Assembly (NCBI GenBank): GCA_016874135.1
Contig: VGVE01000021.1
Span: 1 to 39,154, forward strand
From: Gammaproteobacteria bacterium
GTDB lineage: Bacteria; Pseudomonadota; Gammaproteobacteria; Pseudomonadales; Azotimanducaceae
Length of the DNA stretch: 39,154 bases
Direction: 5' to 3'
In this document: piece by piece, positions 24,483-32,320 of the stretch
Numbering within the stretch: the first letter of the stretch is position 1
Layout of the letters: every line of letters begins with the position of its first letter
Program-made: the position numbers and the translations under genes
Notes under the pieces: model-generated
The model's database searches: none
Seen by the model: only the letters and a program-made list of their open reading frames with translations
What the model was told of the DNA's origin: nothing

Positions 24483-24499
24483 GGCGCTAACCAGGCAGC

Positions 24500-24703
24500 A
24501 TGACTGAACCCGTATGTCCAAGCTACGGTGTGTCCGGAACCTCGCACTTCGTTTCCGAGGACAGTCGCGAAAAATCCCGTACCGGCCAGGCGTGGTACGT
24601 CATCGTCCACTGTGACGCGTGCGGCCACGTCTACGGCGTGTTTCCGAAACACGTTTTCGCCGAAACCACACTGCCCCGGATTGTCTTGCCCAAATCAGGA
24701 TAG
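24500..24703 (+). CDS. Small Cys-containing, zinc-ribbon-like protein
   Basis: A 67-residue protein that begins 17 bases after cysE, with AGG before the ATG. It has a single Cys near the start (VCPSYG), a middle region SEDSREKSRTGQAWYVIV, and HCDACGHVYGVFPKH with CxxC. The layout resembles compact zinc ribbons in which one knuckle is CPxCG, but here the first knuckle is CPSYG, so one of four expected cysteines is a Tyr. Nearby His residues could complete a site. The reading frame looks real by composition and spacing. I cannot name a function. It shares coordinates with an open, unrelated frame of the next gene, which I do not use. Confidence 0.7.
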   Translation: MTEPVCPSYGVSGTSHFVSEDSREKSRTGQAWYVIVHCDACGHVYGVFPKHVFAETTLPRIVLPKSG

Positions 24704-24722
24704 CGCCCGGCCAATCCGAAAA

Positions 24723-26471
24723 ATGCACCACAACGCCGCTTCCAGTATCCGAGTGAACAACGCCATGACCATCCGCAGCTTTGATACCAACCCGGCCAAC
24801 ACCGTCACGCTGCCGGATGGTCAACGTGTGCACCGCGATCATCTCGCCCAATCGGAAGTCCTCAAGGCACAGTTCGATCAACCGCGGGAGGGCGTGTGGA
24901 CGGTCATCGGTAACGGCCTCTCGAACCAGAGCTTCATCAAGGCGCGGGAAGGCATCATCGCCATCGATACAGGCGAGTCGATCGAGGAGATGCGCGCTGC
25001 CCTAGCACAGCTCCGTCGAGTGACCGGGGAGCCAGTCGCTGCCGTGATCTACACCCACTTCCACTACGTTGAAGGCACCCGGGCGATCCTCGAAGAGGGC
25101 AATCACGCGACGCCTTTGCCTGTTTATGGCCATCCACGCATTGCCGCAAACAAGGCACGGGCATCCGGCGAGATCGGCCCCGCGTATGCGCGTGGGCTGG
25201 TGGAACAATTCGCGCTCACGCTGCCTGAGCAAGGTGTGGATGCGAATCTCAACGTCGGCCTCGGCTTCTGGTATCGCAATCCCGCACACGCACCGTTCAT
25301 GCCGGGGTTTCTGCCGGTGACCCACCCCCTCACCGGACATGGTACGGTCACTATCGCTGGCATGGAGGTGGAATACGATCACGCGCCCAGTGACTCGGAT
25401 GACTCCATCAACTTCTTCTTTCCGACCATCAGCACCTGTGTACACAACGCCGTGTGGCCGGCGCTTTTCAACATCTTTCCAATCCGGGGTGAGGAATACC
25501 GGGATCCACGCATTCTCATCCCTGGCATTGACCAGATCATCGCCTGGAGACCGGAACACATTGTCGGCGCTCATGGACCTTCCCTCTCAGGTCGTGAACG
25601 GATTCAGGGCGCGGCGACACGTTACCGCGATGCAATCCAGTTTCTCTGGGACCAGACGGTGCGAGGAATCAATCGCGGCTGGACGACGGATGAACTCGCG
25701 GAGCGTATCCGGCTTCCTGATCTCTACGATCAGGACTATCTGACGTCTGAACGGTATGGTGTGGCCGAACATCACGTGCGACAGATTCACAACGGCCTGC
25801 GCGGGTGGTTCGATGGGGATGAATCAAAACTCTTCCCCTTGCCTCCTGACGAACGCCATCAGCGGCTCATCACGGGGTTTGGTGGCCGAGAGAACGTCCG
25901 GGAGCAAGCGACCAAAGCACTTGACGCAGACGATGTTCGCTGGGCAGTCGAACTCGCCACCTGGCTCGTTCGTTCACCTGGATGTGAAGCCGCTGATCGT
26001 GCTCTGCTCGCCCGGGGACTCAGAACCATCGCCGAACGTACCCCCGCCGCCAACATTCGCAGCTGGGCCTTGACCCGTGCCCGCCACCTGGACGGCAGCA
26101 CCGATCTTTCGCGGTATTACCAGCATCGCTTCAATCCACGCGCACTGGCCGCCGTCCCGGTGGCAGTGATGGTTGCAACCCTTCGGGTGCTCATCGACCC
26201 GCAGAAAATCAGCGGCATCAACCACCACGTCGCATTTCATGTGGAACAGGAATGCGCCGGTTTGCATATCCGCAACGGGATTGCCGCCCCGACTGGCGGA
26301 CAAGACGCAGACAGCGCTGTTCACGTGAATCGGGAGACCTTTTCGGGTCTCCTCTCGGGCAAGGTGCTGTGGTCAGCGGCGCAAAAAGCCGGACTCCTGC
26401 GGATTGAGGGGAACGTCGAAATGGTTGACCGGATTCGAGCTGCGTTCGACCTGGATGGTCTTCGTTCCTGA
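24723..26471 (+). CDS. Alkylsulfatase-like metallo-beta-lactamase-fold enzyme
   Basis: A 582-residue protein built like SdsA1/BDS1 alkylsulfatases: MBL-fold domain, an alkylsulfatase dimerisation domain (about 320-450, with AEHHVRQIHNGLRGWFDGDE) and a C-terminal SCP2-like domain. The classical metal motif HxHxDH is HFHYVE here (His112, His114, Val116, Glu117). Other metal-site segments are also unusual: CVHNAVW where alkylsulfatases have Cys-x-x-Glu-Asn, and GAHGPSLSG. So it may bind one metal or a different set, and sulfatase activity should not be assumed. The start is uncertain: ATG 24723 or ATG 24765 (MTIRSFD), neither with a strong ribosome binding site. Confidence 0.85.
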   Translation: MHHNAASSIRVNNAMTIRSFDTNPANTVTLPDGQRVHRDHLAQSEVLKAQFDQPREGVWTVIGNGLSNQSFIKAREGIIAIDTGESIEEMRAALAQLRRVTGEPVAAVIYTHFHYVEGTRAILEEGNHATPLPVYGHPRIAANKARASGEIGPAYARGLVEQFALTLPEQGVDANLNVGLGFWYRNPAHAPFMPGFLPVTHPLTGHGTVTIAGMEVEYDHAPSDSDDSINFFFPTISTCVHNAVWPALFNIFPIRGEEYRDPRILIPGIDQIIAWRPEHIVGAHGPSLSGRERIQGAATRYRDAIQFLWDQTVRGINRGWTTDELAERIRLPDLYDQDYLTSERYGVAEHHVRQIHNGLRGWFDGDESKLFPLPPDERHQRLITGFGGRENVREQATKALDADDVRWAVELATWLVRSPGCEAADRALLARGLRTIAERTPAANIRSWALTRARHLDGSTDLSRYYQHRFNPRALAAVPVAVMVATLRVLIDPQKISGINHHVAFHVEQECAGLHIRNGIAAPTGGQDADSAVHVNRETFSGLLSGKVLWSAAQKAGLLRIEGNVEMVDRIRAAFDLDGLRS

Positions 26472-26493
26472 GAACTTAGCCGCGGCTCTCAGG
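26467..26493. terminator. Hairpin spanning both stop codons of convergent genes
   Basis: CCTGAGA at 26467-26473 pairs with TCTCAGG at 26487-26493; the loop contains the palindrome GCCGCGGC. It includes the stop of the alkylsulfatase-like gene and the stop of the YCII gene. No U-tract. Confidence 0.4.
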
Positions 26494-26763
26494 TAACAAC
26501 CACCTGAAGGGGTGTATCGCGACGGACTGCCACAATCCGGCCCTGGTGTACGGGTCCGCCTGATTGAACGCCTCCGCCGACGCAAGATCCTCGACTTCGA
26601 GAACGAACAGCGAACCGATCATGGTGCTGCCATCCGCACCGAGCATCGGCCCCGCCATGCGGATGCACTGTTGTGACTTTGCGAACTCGAGGTGTGCGGG
26701 CCGGTTGGCGAGCCGAAGATCCACGGAACCTGCCTTGTCACGGCAATAAAGAACAACGTGCAT
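26476..26763 (-). CDS. YCII family protein
   Basis: A 95-residue YciI-like protein with a ferredoxin-like fold. Marks are MHVVLYCRDKAG at the start, RPAHLEFAKSQ with a conserved His, GPMLGADGSTMIGSLFVLE, and DPYTRAGLWQSVAIHPFRW at the end. Family members have a His-Asp pair (here in the HLEF and DPY segments) suggestive of small-molecule chemistry, and some act in aromatic catabolism, but most are uncharacterised. It lies 11 bases downstream of the DsbA/FrnE-like gene on the same strand, so the two are likely cotranscribed. Confidence 0.9.
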   Translation of the reverse strand: MHVVLYCRDKAGSVDLRLANRPAHLEFAKSQQCIRMAGPMLGADGSTMIGSLFVLEVEDLASAEAFNQADPYTRAGLWQSVAIHPFRWLLPESRG

Positions 26764-26774
26764 ACGGATAGCCC

Positions 26775-27431
26775 TCAGCTCGCGAGGCGCGTCTTGGCGC
26801 GCTCGATAAACGTGGTCATGACTTCAACGGTTTGCGCTCCCGGAATCGGAAAGACGCCACCCAGCACAAAACTCGGCACACCCTGGATACCGAGTTCAAC
26901 GGCACGGTCGAGTTCTTCCTGCACGCGGTCTTTGCCAGCATCACCGGCAAGCCACGCTTCTGCCGCATGGGCGTCGAGTCCCGCCTCTGCCGCGGCCTGT
27001 ACCAATGTTTGCAGATCGCCTACATCGCGGCCTTCCTGGAAGTAGGCGCGAAAGAGAACATCGGCAAGCAGGTGTTGCGCCGCCGGCCCCCGGGATTCTT
27101 CAGCAAAGACCATCAGCCGGTGCCCCAGAAACGTATTCGGCATTTTGTTGATGGCCGCAAAGTTGAAGGTCAGACCTTCACCTGCTGCTTCTTCCGCGAT
27201 CCGCTTCGGCACAGTCTTGCCGTCGCTGCCGAATTTAGACTGGTAGTAGCGTGCCCGGTCAATCCCGTCGGGTGGTAGCCGCGGCGCCAGCTGATAGGCG
27301 CGCCAGTGGACCTCCACTCCTTCGCCTGCAGGAGAAGCGAGCACCCGATCGAGCCGGCGTTTGCCGATGAAACACCAGGGACACACCAGATCTGAAAACA
27401 CCTCGATGGACAGCTTGGGAGCGAGTGCCAT
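26775..27431 (-). CDS. DsbA/FrnE-family thiol oxidoreductase
   Basis: A 218-residue protein of the FrnE/2-hydroxychromene-2-carboxylate isomerase-like branch of the DsbA superfamily. The CxxC is Cys17-Pro-Trp-Cys20 in VFSDLVCPWCFIGKRRL; the cis-Pro region is QGVPSFVLGGVFPIPGAQ. There is no signal peptide, so it is cytoplasmic. The chosen ATG 27431 has AGG eight bases upstream; the frame is open to 27935 but runs over the divergent dehydrogenase gene. Members handle oxidised thiols or isomerise aromatic intermediates. It is followed by the YCII gene. Confidence 0.9.
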   Translation of the reverse strand: MALAPKLSIEVFSDLVCPWCFIGKRRLDRVLASPAGEGVEVHWRAYQLAPRLPPDGIDRARYYQSKFGSDGKTVPKRIAEEAAGEGLTFNFAAINKMPNTFLGHRLMVFAEESRGPAAQHLLADVLFRAYFQEGRDVGDLQTLVQAAAEAGLDAHAAEAWLAGDAGKDRVQEELDRAVELGIQGVPSFVLGGVFPIPGAQTVEVMTTFIERAKTRLAS

Positions 27432-27581
27432 GCACTGAACCTGAAGTTGATGCGCAGTGGAGTATACGCCGCGATCCGGGTGGCTTCGTATCCCGCTCAC
27501 CGCAGATGTACGGCTTGCATCATCTCCGTCAATCCCTGAAGGTTCACGATTCGGATCAGGATTCGTTTTTTGGAGTCTGCC

Positions 27582-28616
27582 ATGCGTGTTGGTCTCGTCA
27601 CCGGGTTGCGTCAGGTTGAAATCCGGGAAATGCCGGAGCCGGCTCCCGAACCGGGCAAAGCCGTGGTGGAAATCGGTTATTGCGGCATCTGCGGAACGGA
27701 TATCCATGCGTATCAATCGGGGCAACCGTATAACCCCGCGATCTGCGGCCACGAATGGGCAGGTACAGTCACGGGCGTCGGCAGCGGCGTGCAGCACGTG
27801 CGGGAAGGTGATCGGGTTGCCATCGGTGTGTCCACAGCCTGCGGTCAGTGCGGCTCCTGCCGTCAGGGCAATTCGTCTCACTGCGAACTCGCCTTTCTTG
27901 GTGCCATCGGCGCCGGTCCCATGGCCGCACCCCACGGCGGTTTTGCGACGTCAATCTGTTTTGACGCGGCTCGGCTGTATCACGTTCCCTCGTCGATCTC
28001 GGACATCGACGCTGCAATGCTCGAACCGGCAACGGTTGCGGTACATGCCTTGCGCCGCACACCGGTCCGGCTTGGGGATACCGTCGTTGTGATTGGAGGC
28101 GGGCCGATCGGTCTTCTCACCATGCAGGCGGCCCGCGCCGCAGGTGCGGGAACGGTGGTTCTGATTGAGCCTGAACCGAGCCGCCGCCAGATGGCCGCAT
28201 CCCTCGGCGCCGATGTCGTGCTCGATCCGAAAAACGATGACGTAAGTGCGCGCCTTTCGATCATCGTTGGGAGTGCCGGACCGGACATCGTATTTGAATG
28301 TGCGGGCGTACCGCAGACCATCCAGCAGGCCGTTTCGCTGGTACGCCGTGGAGGCGTCGTCAGTCTGGTCGGTGTCGCCAACAGTCCTGCAACGATCCAG
28401 CCCGGGGAGTGGCTGATCAAGGAAATACGCCTGATGAGCTCCATTGCCTACGTGCACGAGGATTTCGAAGTCGCCAAGGATCTGGTCGCCTATGGACGAA
28501 TCCAGGTGGCACCACTGCATACCTCGACCACGTCGCTCTCGAACCTCGCAGGTGCATTCGACAAGCTGGCGCAGAACCCGAGGGAAGTGAAAATCCTTGT
28601 GGATCCAAGGGCGTGA
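27582..28616 (+). CDS. Zinc-dependent medium-chain alcohol/polyol dehydrogenase
   Basis: A 344-residue MDR-family dehydrogenase, NAD(P)-dependent. Catalytic zinc ligands are in CGICGTDIHA (Cys37) and GHEWAGTV (His57, Glu58). A structural zinc site is present with Cys87, Cys90, Cys93 and Cys101. The coenzyme fold starts at VVIGGGPIGLLTMQAARAAG and has Glu in VLIEPEPSRR, favouring NAD. The overall type resembles butanediol, sorbitol or threonine dehydrogenases; substrate not determinable. ATG 27582 is preceded by GGAG at a six-base spacing. It is divergent from the FrnE-like gene with 150 bases between. Confidence 0.92.
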   Translation: MRVGLVTGLRQVEIREMPEPAPEPGKAVVEIGYCGICGTDIHAYQSGQPYNPAICGHEWAGTVTGVGSGVQHVREGDRVAIGVSTACGQCGSCRQGNSSHCELAFLGAIGAGPMAAPHGGFATSICFDAARLYHVPSSISDIDAAMLEPATVAVHALRRTPVRLGDTVVVIGGGPIGLLTMQAARAAGAGTVVLIEPEPSRRQMAASLGADVVLDPKNDDVSARLSIIVGSAGPDIVFECAGVPQTIQQAVSLVRRGGVVSLVGVANSPATIQPGEWLIKEIRLMSSIAYVHEDFEVAKDLVAYGRIQVAPLHTSTTSLSNLAGAFDKLAQNPREVKILVDPRA

Positions 28617-28649
28617 ACAGGCAATGGTCTGCTGAGCACCGTTTCGCAG

Positions 28650-29156
28650 ATGAATAACTCCGAACCTCGCAGCCAGGACCTCGTCCTTTTCGACCGCTAC
28701 GCGGTCACAGTTGCTACGGTGATGGGTACGCTGGTAGCGGGCGCCGTACTCATGTGGCTGAACTACCGCTTGATGGGGCGCGCAGATCTCGCCAACCGGA
28801 CGTTGCAAATAGGAGTCGCAGTTCAGCTGCTGTTGGTCATCCTCACGGCGATGTGGATTCCGGCGGACAGCGTCGTGCAGCTGGTACCCCTGATCCTGCA
28901 AACCGGACTGGCGTGGTTTGCAGCCGGTCAGCTTCAGGGTGCAGCGCTGCAATGGCACCTGGATCGCGGCGCCAGCCTGCAATCGGTGTGGCGGGCTGCG
29001 GGGATCGGATTCATGGTGGGGATGGTGATTGCGTTCGTGCTGGTGATGGGGCTCGCCGTGCTGGCGGCGCTCGGGTTCATCGAGCTGCCAACGCCACCAC
29101 CGATCGATGTTCCAGCAGAGTCACCGCCTGAGCCTTCGATCCCGGCAACAACGTAA
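28650..29156 (+). CDS. Unknown four-helix membrane protein
   Basis: A 168-residue protein I do not recognise. Four hydrophobic stretches are visible, about 18-37 (AVTVATVMGTLVAGAVLMWL), 50-68, 72-90 and 110-136 (GIGFMVGMVIAFVLVMGLAVLAALGF), ending in a Pro/Glu-rich tail (PTPPPIDVPAESPPEPSIPA). There is no signal peptide as such. It follows the dehydrogenase by 33 bases on the same strand and converges with an unknown gene after eight bases. Its composition is like its neighbours, so no sign of transfer. Confidence 0.7.
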   Translation: MNNSEPRSQDLVLFDRYAVTVATVMGTLVAGAVLMWLNYRLMGRADLANRTLQIGVAVQLLLVILTAMWIPADSVVQLVPLILQTGLAWFAAGQLQGAALQWHLDRGASLQSVWRAAGIGFMVGMVIAFVLVMGLAVLAALGFIELPTPPPIDVPAESPPEPSIPATT

Positions 29157-29164
29157 GGTCTCCG

Positions 29165-29890
29165 TCAGCGTCCGAGCAGCCGGTCCTGCAACCGTCGATT
29201 CCGGTCCTGTTCGTGCGCGAGTGCGGCTTTGAGGCGATCCACCTCACCATTGGCGTGTCGCAGCTTGTCACGCAGTGACTGCAGTTCGACTCGCAGTGCA
29301 TCCGTTGATGGGGTGAACCCACGATCAAATCCGGGATCCTTCGCCGGAGAGGCCGCAGCTTCGACAGCAAGCAGCTGCTGGCGGCGCTGAATGAGCCCTG
29401 CGGGATTGTGAAAGACGGCCTGCTGGAGCTGCCTGAGGCCTTCCACATCATCACTGTGCCACATGTGCCGCTGGTGCCACGGAACGGGACACTGGGCACG
29501 GCTGGCCAGCCGGGTGGCACCATGGCCGAGATCCGGTCCTGTACCGCCACTCATCATCAGATGGCCAAGAGGCAGGTTCATCGGCGCCGGCTTGCCGTCG
29601 TCGTTCATCGTCAGCTGAAAGAGAACCAACCCGCGGATCACCAGTTCATCATCTACGCCGGCAAAAACCGCTTTGAGCGTACGCCCGGCGAATGCCGGCA
29701 GGGACGCAGCGCCCATCTGTACAGCTTCGAATTCCGACCACGGCATGACCGATTCGATGGCGAGATCGTCGGCAAGGAAGAACAGGACTTCCTGGAGTTC
29801 GTCGGGATGCGACACCTGGTGGATCCGGGGCTCAGGGGACTGTTCGCAGTCTAGCCCGCGGCAATCACGGCACTGTGCGACGCGTCTCAA
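29165..29890 (-). CDS. Unknown protein with N-terminal Cys cluster and C-terminal coiled coil
   Basis: A 241-residue protein, TTG start, not assignable to a named family. The N-terminus has three cysteines (Cys7, Cys10, Cys15 in QCRDCRGLDCEQ). A mixed alpha/beta core follows, with EVLFFLADDLAIESVMPW, AFAGRTLKAVFAGVDDELV, LGHLMMSGGTGPDLGHGATRLASRAQCPVPWHQ in two parts. Residues about 195-240 look like a coiled coil (LRVELQSLRDKLRHANGEVDRLKAALAHEQDRN in heptads). The start could be elsewhere: no ATG is near and the frame stays open upstream without a clear ribosome site. It is probably cytoplasmic. Confidence that it is a gene is good; function is open. Confidence 0.72.
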   Translation of the reverse strand: MRRVAQCRDCRGLDCEQSPEPRIHQVSHPDELQEVLFFLADDLAIESVMPWSEFEAVQMGAASLPAFAGRTLKAVFAGVDDELVIRGLVLFQLTMNDDGKPAPMNLPLGHLMMSGGTGPDLGHGATRLASRAQCPVPWHQRHMWHSDDVEGLRQLQQAVFHNPAGLIQRRQQLLAVEAAASPAKDPGFDRGFTPSTDALRVELQSLRDKLRHANGEVDRLKAALAHEQDRNRRLQDRLLGR

Positions 29891-29966
29891 GTGATCTGTG
29901 ATCAGGCACCACGGACGGTGCCATGACGAGTTCCACGAGGAAGGAGGCAGATCGCGCGGCAGGTGT

Positions 29967-30245
29967 TCAGGCGGTCCGAGCGTCCCGGCCGAATCCCACC
30001 ATTCGCGTCAGATCGCTGAGATGAAAGGCGGCCCGCCGGGCGGTACGCGCGGGTTGGCGCGTTTCGGCATAGACCATCCAGTCACCACGTACAGCGATCA
30101 CATCAACGATGACATAATCGAGGTCACTGACCCTGAAACTCTTTCCGAGGAGATCCTTCACAACAGCCTCACTCACCCTGTGCTCCGAATGAACTATAGA
30201 ACGCGTTGGAGTTTCGGGAAGTGAGGAGTTGTGAGCGAAACGCAA
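29967..30245 (-). CDS. Small hypothetical protein
   Basis: A 92-residue frame, not recognised. The central part (EAVVKDLLGKSFRVSDLDYVIV then DVIAVRGDWMVYAETRQP) alternates strand-like and charged stretches as in a small beta-rich domain; AAFHLSDLTRMV follows. The start may lie downstream of 30245; a valine codon near SEAVVKDLL is a candidate. It stands alone, divergent from the PfkB gene with 93 bases between and 76 bases from the previous leftward gene. Confidence 0.5.
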   Translation of the reverse strand: MRFAHNSSLPETPTRSIVHSEHRVSEAVVKDLLGKSFRVSDLDYVIVDVIAVRGDWMVYAETRQPARTARRAAFHLSDLTRMVGFGRDARTA

Positions 30246-30271
30246 GATGAAACGCGATAGAGACTACAAAC

Positions 30272-30284
30272 CGGACAAAGTCCG
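30272..30284. repeat. Inverted repeat between divergent genes
   Basis: CGGAC, loop AAA, GTCCG, flanked by AAA and TTT. It lies between the leftward small gene and the rightward PfkB gene, where a shared operator or hairpin is possible. Confidence 0.35.
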
Positions 30285-30338
30285 TTTACACCGCTGTCCC
30301 GTTCCGGTTGACCCGTCCGAAATCGGCGCTGATCCGAA

Positions 30339-31166
30339 TTGAAAACACCACTGATCCTTGTCGTCGGGACACTTGCGATCGATCAAATCACTACCACTCG
30401 CGACTCCCTGCCGGCTGCAAATGTAAAACTGACAGGCTGGCACACGCGGTTCGGTGGGTGCGGAGCCAATCTCGCCTGGAATTTTGCCCGCTTGCGTCAG
30501 CCTCACCGGTTTTTTGGCTATCTTGGCGGTGACGGCGGAGCGTATCTGGATCACCTGCTCTTGGCCGGCGCCGAGATCCGCGGCATAAAAGGGGTGTCAG
30601 CTGAACGGACCGCACAGGCCTTCATTACCACCGACCCGGCCGGTAATCAGTTCACCGCTTTCCAGCCGCTTGACGTACCCCTGGCGCGGTTCGTGGGTGA
30701 TCTCGAGGCGGAACTGAAGTCGAATCCGCCGAAGGCGGTGATCATCGCTCCGGACGTTCCGGAAAGGATGCTCGCTGCATCCCGCGCGATCAGGAGCCTG
30801 TGTCCGCTGATCTGTTACCCGGGACAGTACACCCGCCACCTGGGTGCTGATGCCGCAAGCGAGCTCTTCGCTCTAAGCGACCTGGTCTTTCAAAATGCAT
30901 CGGAACATCGCGCCAAGCCCGCGCGCGCGAAAGATCTGACCGTCGTGACTGACGGGGCCAACCCGGTCCGGATCCTTTCGGGCGATACCGATCAATCCGT
31001 GCCTGTACCTCGGGCGCCCATGGTCGATCCAACAGGCTGTGGTGATGCATTTGCCGCCGCCTTCACGCAGGTGTGGCTTGAGGGCGGCTCTCCCCATCAC
31101 GCCGCCATCGCCGGCATTGAATGGGCACAGCGTTGTCTTGCCGTTGCCGGCAGCCAGAGTCACTGA
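30339..31166 (+). CDS. PfkB family carbohydrate/nucleoside kinase
   Basis: A 275-residue ribokinase-like kinase with TTG start. Marks are the substrate-binding GGCGANLAWNFARL (39-52), the second-site YLGGDGGAYLDHLL, and the C-terminal signature DPTGCGDAFAAAF with catalytic Asp236; the anion hole is GCGD rather than the usual GAGD. The order and length resemble adenosine kinase-like members (QPLDVPLARF), but sugar or nucleoside cannot be decided. It is a single gene, convergent with a GST-like gene. Confidence 0.9.
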   Translation: MKTPLILVVGTLAIDQITTTRDSLPAANVKLTGWHTRFGGCGANLAWNFARLRQPHRFFGYLGGDGGAYLDHLLLAGAEIRGIKGVSAERTAQAFITTDPAGNQFTAFQPLDVPLARFVGDLEAELKSNPPKAVIIAPDVPERMLAASRAIRSLCPLICYPGQYTRHLGADAASELFALSDLVFQNASEHRAKPARAKDLTVVTDGANPVRILSGDTDQSVPVPRAPMVDPTGCGDAFAAAFTQVWLEGGSPHHAAIAGIEWAQRCLAVAGSQSH

Positions 31167-31176
31167 TGCAGCAGAC

Positions 31177-31194
31177 CCGGATAACTTGATCCGG
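31177..31194. terminator. Hairpin between convergent PfkB and GST-like genes
   Basis: CCGGAT, loop AACTTG, ATCCGG: a perfect six-base stem in the 37 bases between the two stop codons. No U-tract, so a rho-dependent or processing role is as likely as intrinsic termination. Confidence 0.45.
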
Positions 31195-31203
31195 CGGCGC
31201 GGA

Positions 31204-32223
31204 TCACCTGCCAGGTTTTGCGAACAACGCACTGAGCCCGGTGCCTTCCAAAGCGGCGTCCACCACTGCGCGTTCCGCCCCTTCGAGACGTACGTAACCC
31301 TGCCGCAGCCACTGCAGGCACTTCGCCTGATAGGGGAAAGTCTGCTGCTTCCAGGGCAGTCCTGCGATGGCGGTTTCGAACGTCTCCGCTCCGGAGTCGA
31401 TGGCAGCCGCGTTGGCCAGGAGCACCGGCGTATAAACCCGGCCGATCTCTTCGAGCAAAGGCCGCAAAGTGTCGATGGCAGTCTGCCGTGACAACCACTC
31501 ACCCGGTTCGAGACCTGAGAGATCATCGACGATACCCGTCCACGCATGCACCCTCGGTGCAACCCGGAACGTCTCTGCCATGGGCGTCGGGTCAAACATC
31601 GCGAGCTGGGTGAGCTGGCCATAGAGTCCGAAATCACTCGCCGCCGGTCGTTCACCAAAACAGAACGAAGCCCGGTTCATATGCTCGCCGAAAATTCGCA
31701 GGAATCGTCGGTAGCTTTCTTCGATGACCGGCGCCGTGGTGGCGTTGCTGCCAACCACATACAGGCGGCTGATCTGTCGGTCACGGATGAACTTGCTGCG
31801 CGGTTTCAGTTCTTCATCCGTGCAATTGAGTTCCCGCCAGCGTGGCAGCACGAGGCCCGCCTGTTCGATGTCAGCGGCGTACCACCAGCGGTAATGAAAC
31901 ATCGCCTTGGTGAGCCATTCATCGGCATAGTCTTCGATCAGGTAATCGAGAAACGCGAGTACCGGATCGTCAGGAATGATGGACCGGCCACCGTAACGGT
32001 CTTCGAGATCACGAATGATCGGCGTGGAATCCACCACGGCTTCGTTTTCACCGTGAAACCAGAATGTCGGCAGGAGCTCGACCTTGGCTTTTGGCAAGTC
32101 AGCCGTGAGCTTCGAATTCGGCAACGCAAAACGGTAAGGGATGTGCCGGTAACGGAGCACTGCGAGCATCTTGCGCGTATACGGTGAACCCGGTGCGCCG
32201 CGGATGATGAGCGAGTCGTCCAT
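31204..32223 (-). CDS. Glutathione S-transferase-like two-domain protein
   Basis: A 339-residue protein with a thioredoxin-fold GST N-domain (LIIRGAPGSPYTRKMLAVLRY at 5-25, with Ser/Tyr at the active-site position; LPTFWFHGENEAVVDSTPII, IRDLEDRYG) and a helical C-domain (ASFCFGERPAASDFGLYGQLTQL). The length is greater than ordinary GSTs because of added helices at both ends. It is cytoplasmic by sequence. The start at 32223 is supported by position next to the divergent gene; AGGGGGG lies upstream on that strand. Function in glutathione transfer is inferred from fold only. Confidence 0.85.
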   Translation of the reverse strand: MDDSLIIRGAPGSPYTRKMLAVLRYRHIPYRFALPNSKLTADLPKAKVELLPTFWFHGENEAVVDSTPIIRDLEDRYGGRSIIPDDPVLAFLDYLIEDYADEWLTKAMFHYRWWYAADIEQAGLVLPRWRELNCTDEELKPRSKFIRDRQISRLYVVGSNATTAPVIEESYRRFLRIFGEHMNRASFCFGERPAASDFGLYGQLTQLAMFDPTPMAETFRVAPRVHAWTGIVDDLSGLEPGEWLSRQTAIDTLRPLLEEIGRVYTPVLLANAAAIDSGAETFETAIAGLPWKQQTFPYQAKCLQWLRQGYVRLEGAERAVVDAALEGTGLSALFAKPGR

Positions 32224-32297
32224 TAATCAATCCCCCCTAAAAAGTGCGTGAAATGAAGTACGGGTATGAATCGTGTTCTGGTGCTTCAGGCCAAGGT

Positions 32298-32315
32298 GAT
32301 TGTAATGCGACAATC
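32298..32315. repeat. Inverted repeat immediately before PLP-enzyme start
   Basis: GATTGT and ACAATC separated by AATGCG, ending six bases before the ATG at 32321. TGTAAT within it could be a -10 element, which would make the transcript almost leaderless, and a bound regulator would block it. There is no clear ribosome binding site. Confidence 0.45.
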
Positions 32316-32320
32316 CGGCA

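Noticed and set aside
23616..24521. 301-codon minus-strand open frame
   Set aside because: It mirrors cysE in the opposite strand and shows no domain; cysE is unmistakable.
27431..27935. 168-codon N-terminal extension of the FrnE-like protein
   Set aside because: It is antisense to the dehydrogenase start; family members begin at the ATG at 27431, which has a ribosome binding site.
27951..28982. 343-codon minus-strand open frame
   Set aside because: It is antisense to the zinc dehydrogenase and the membrane protein, with Arg/His/Gln-rich composition and no recognisable family.
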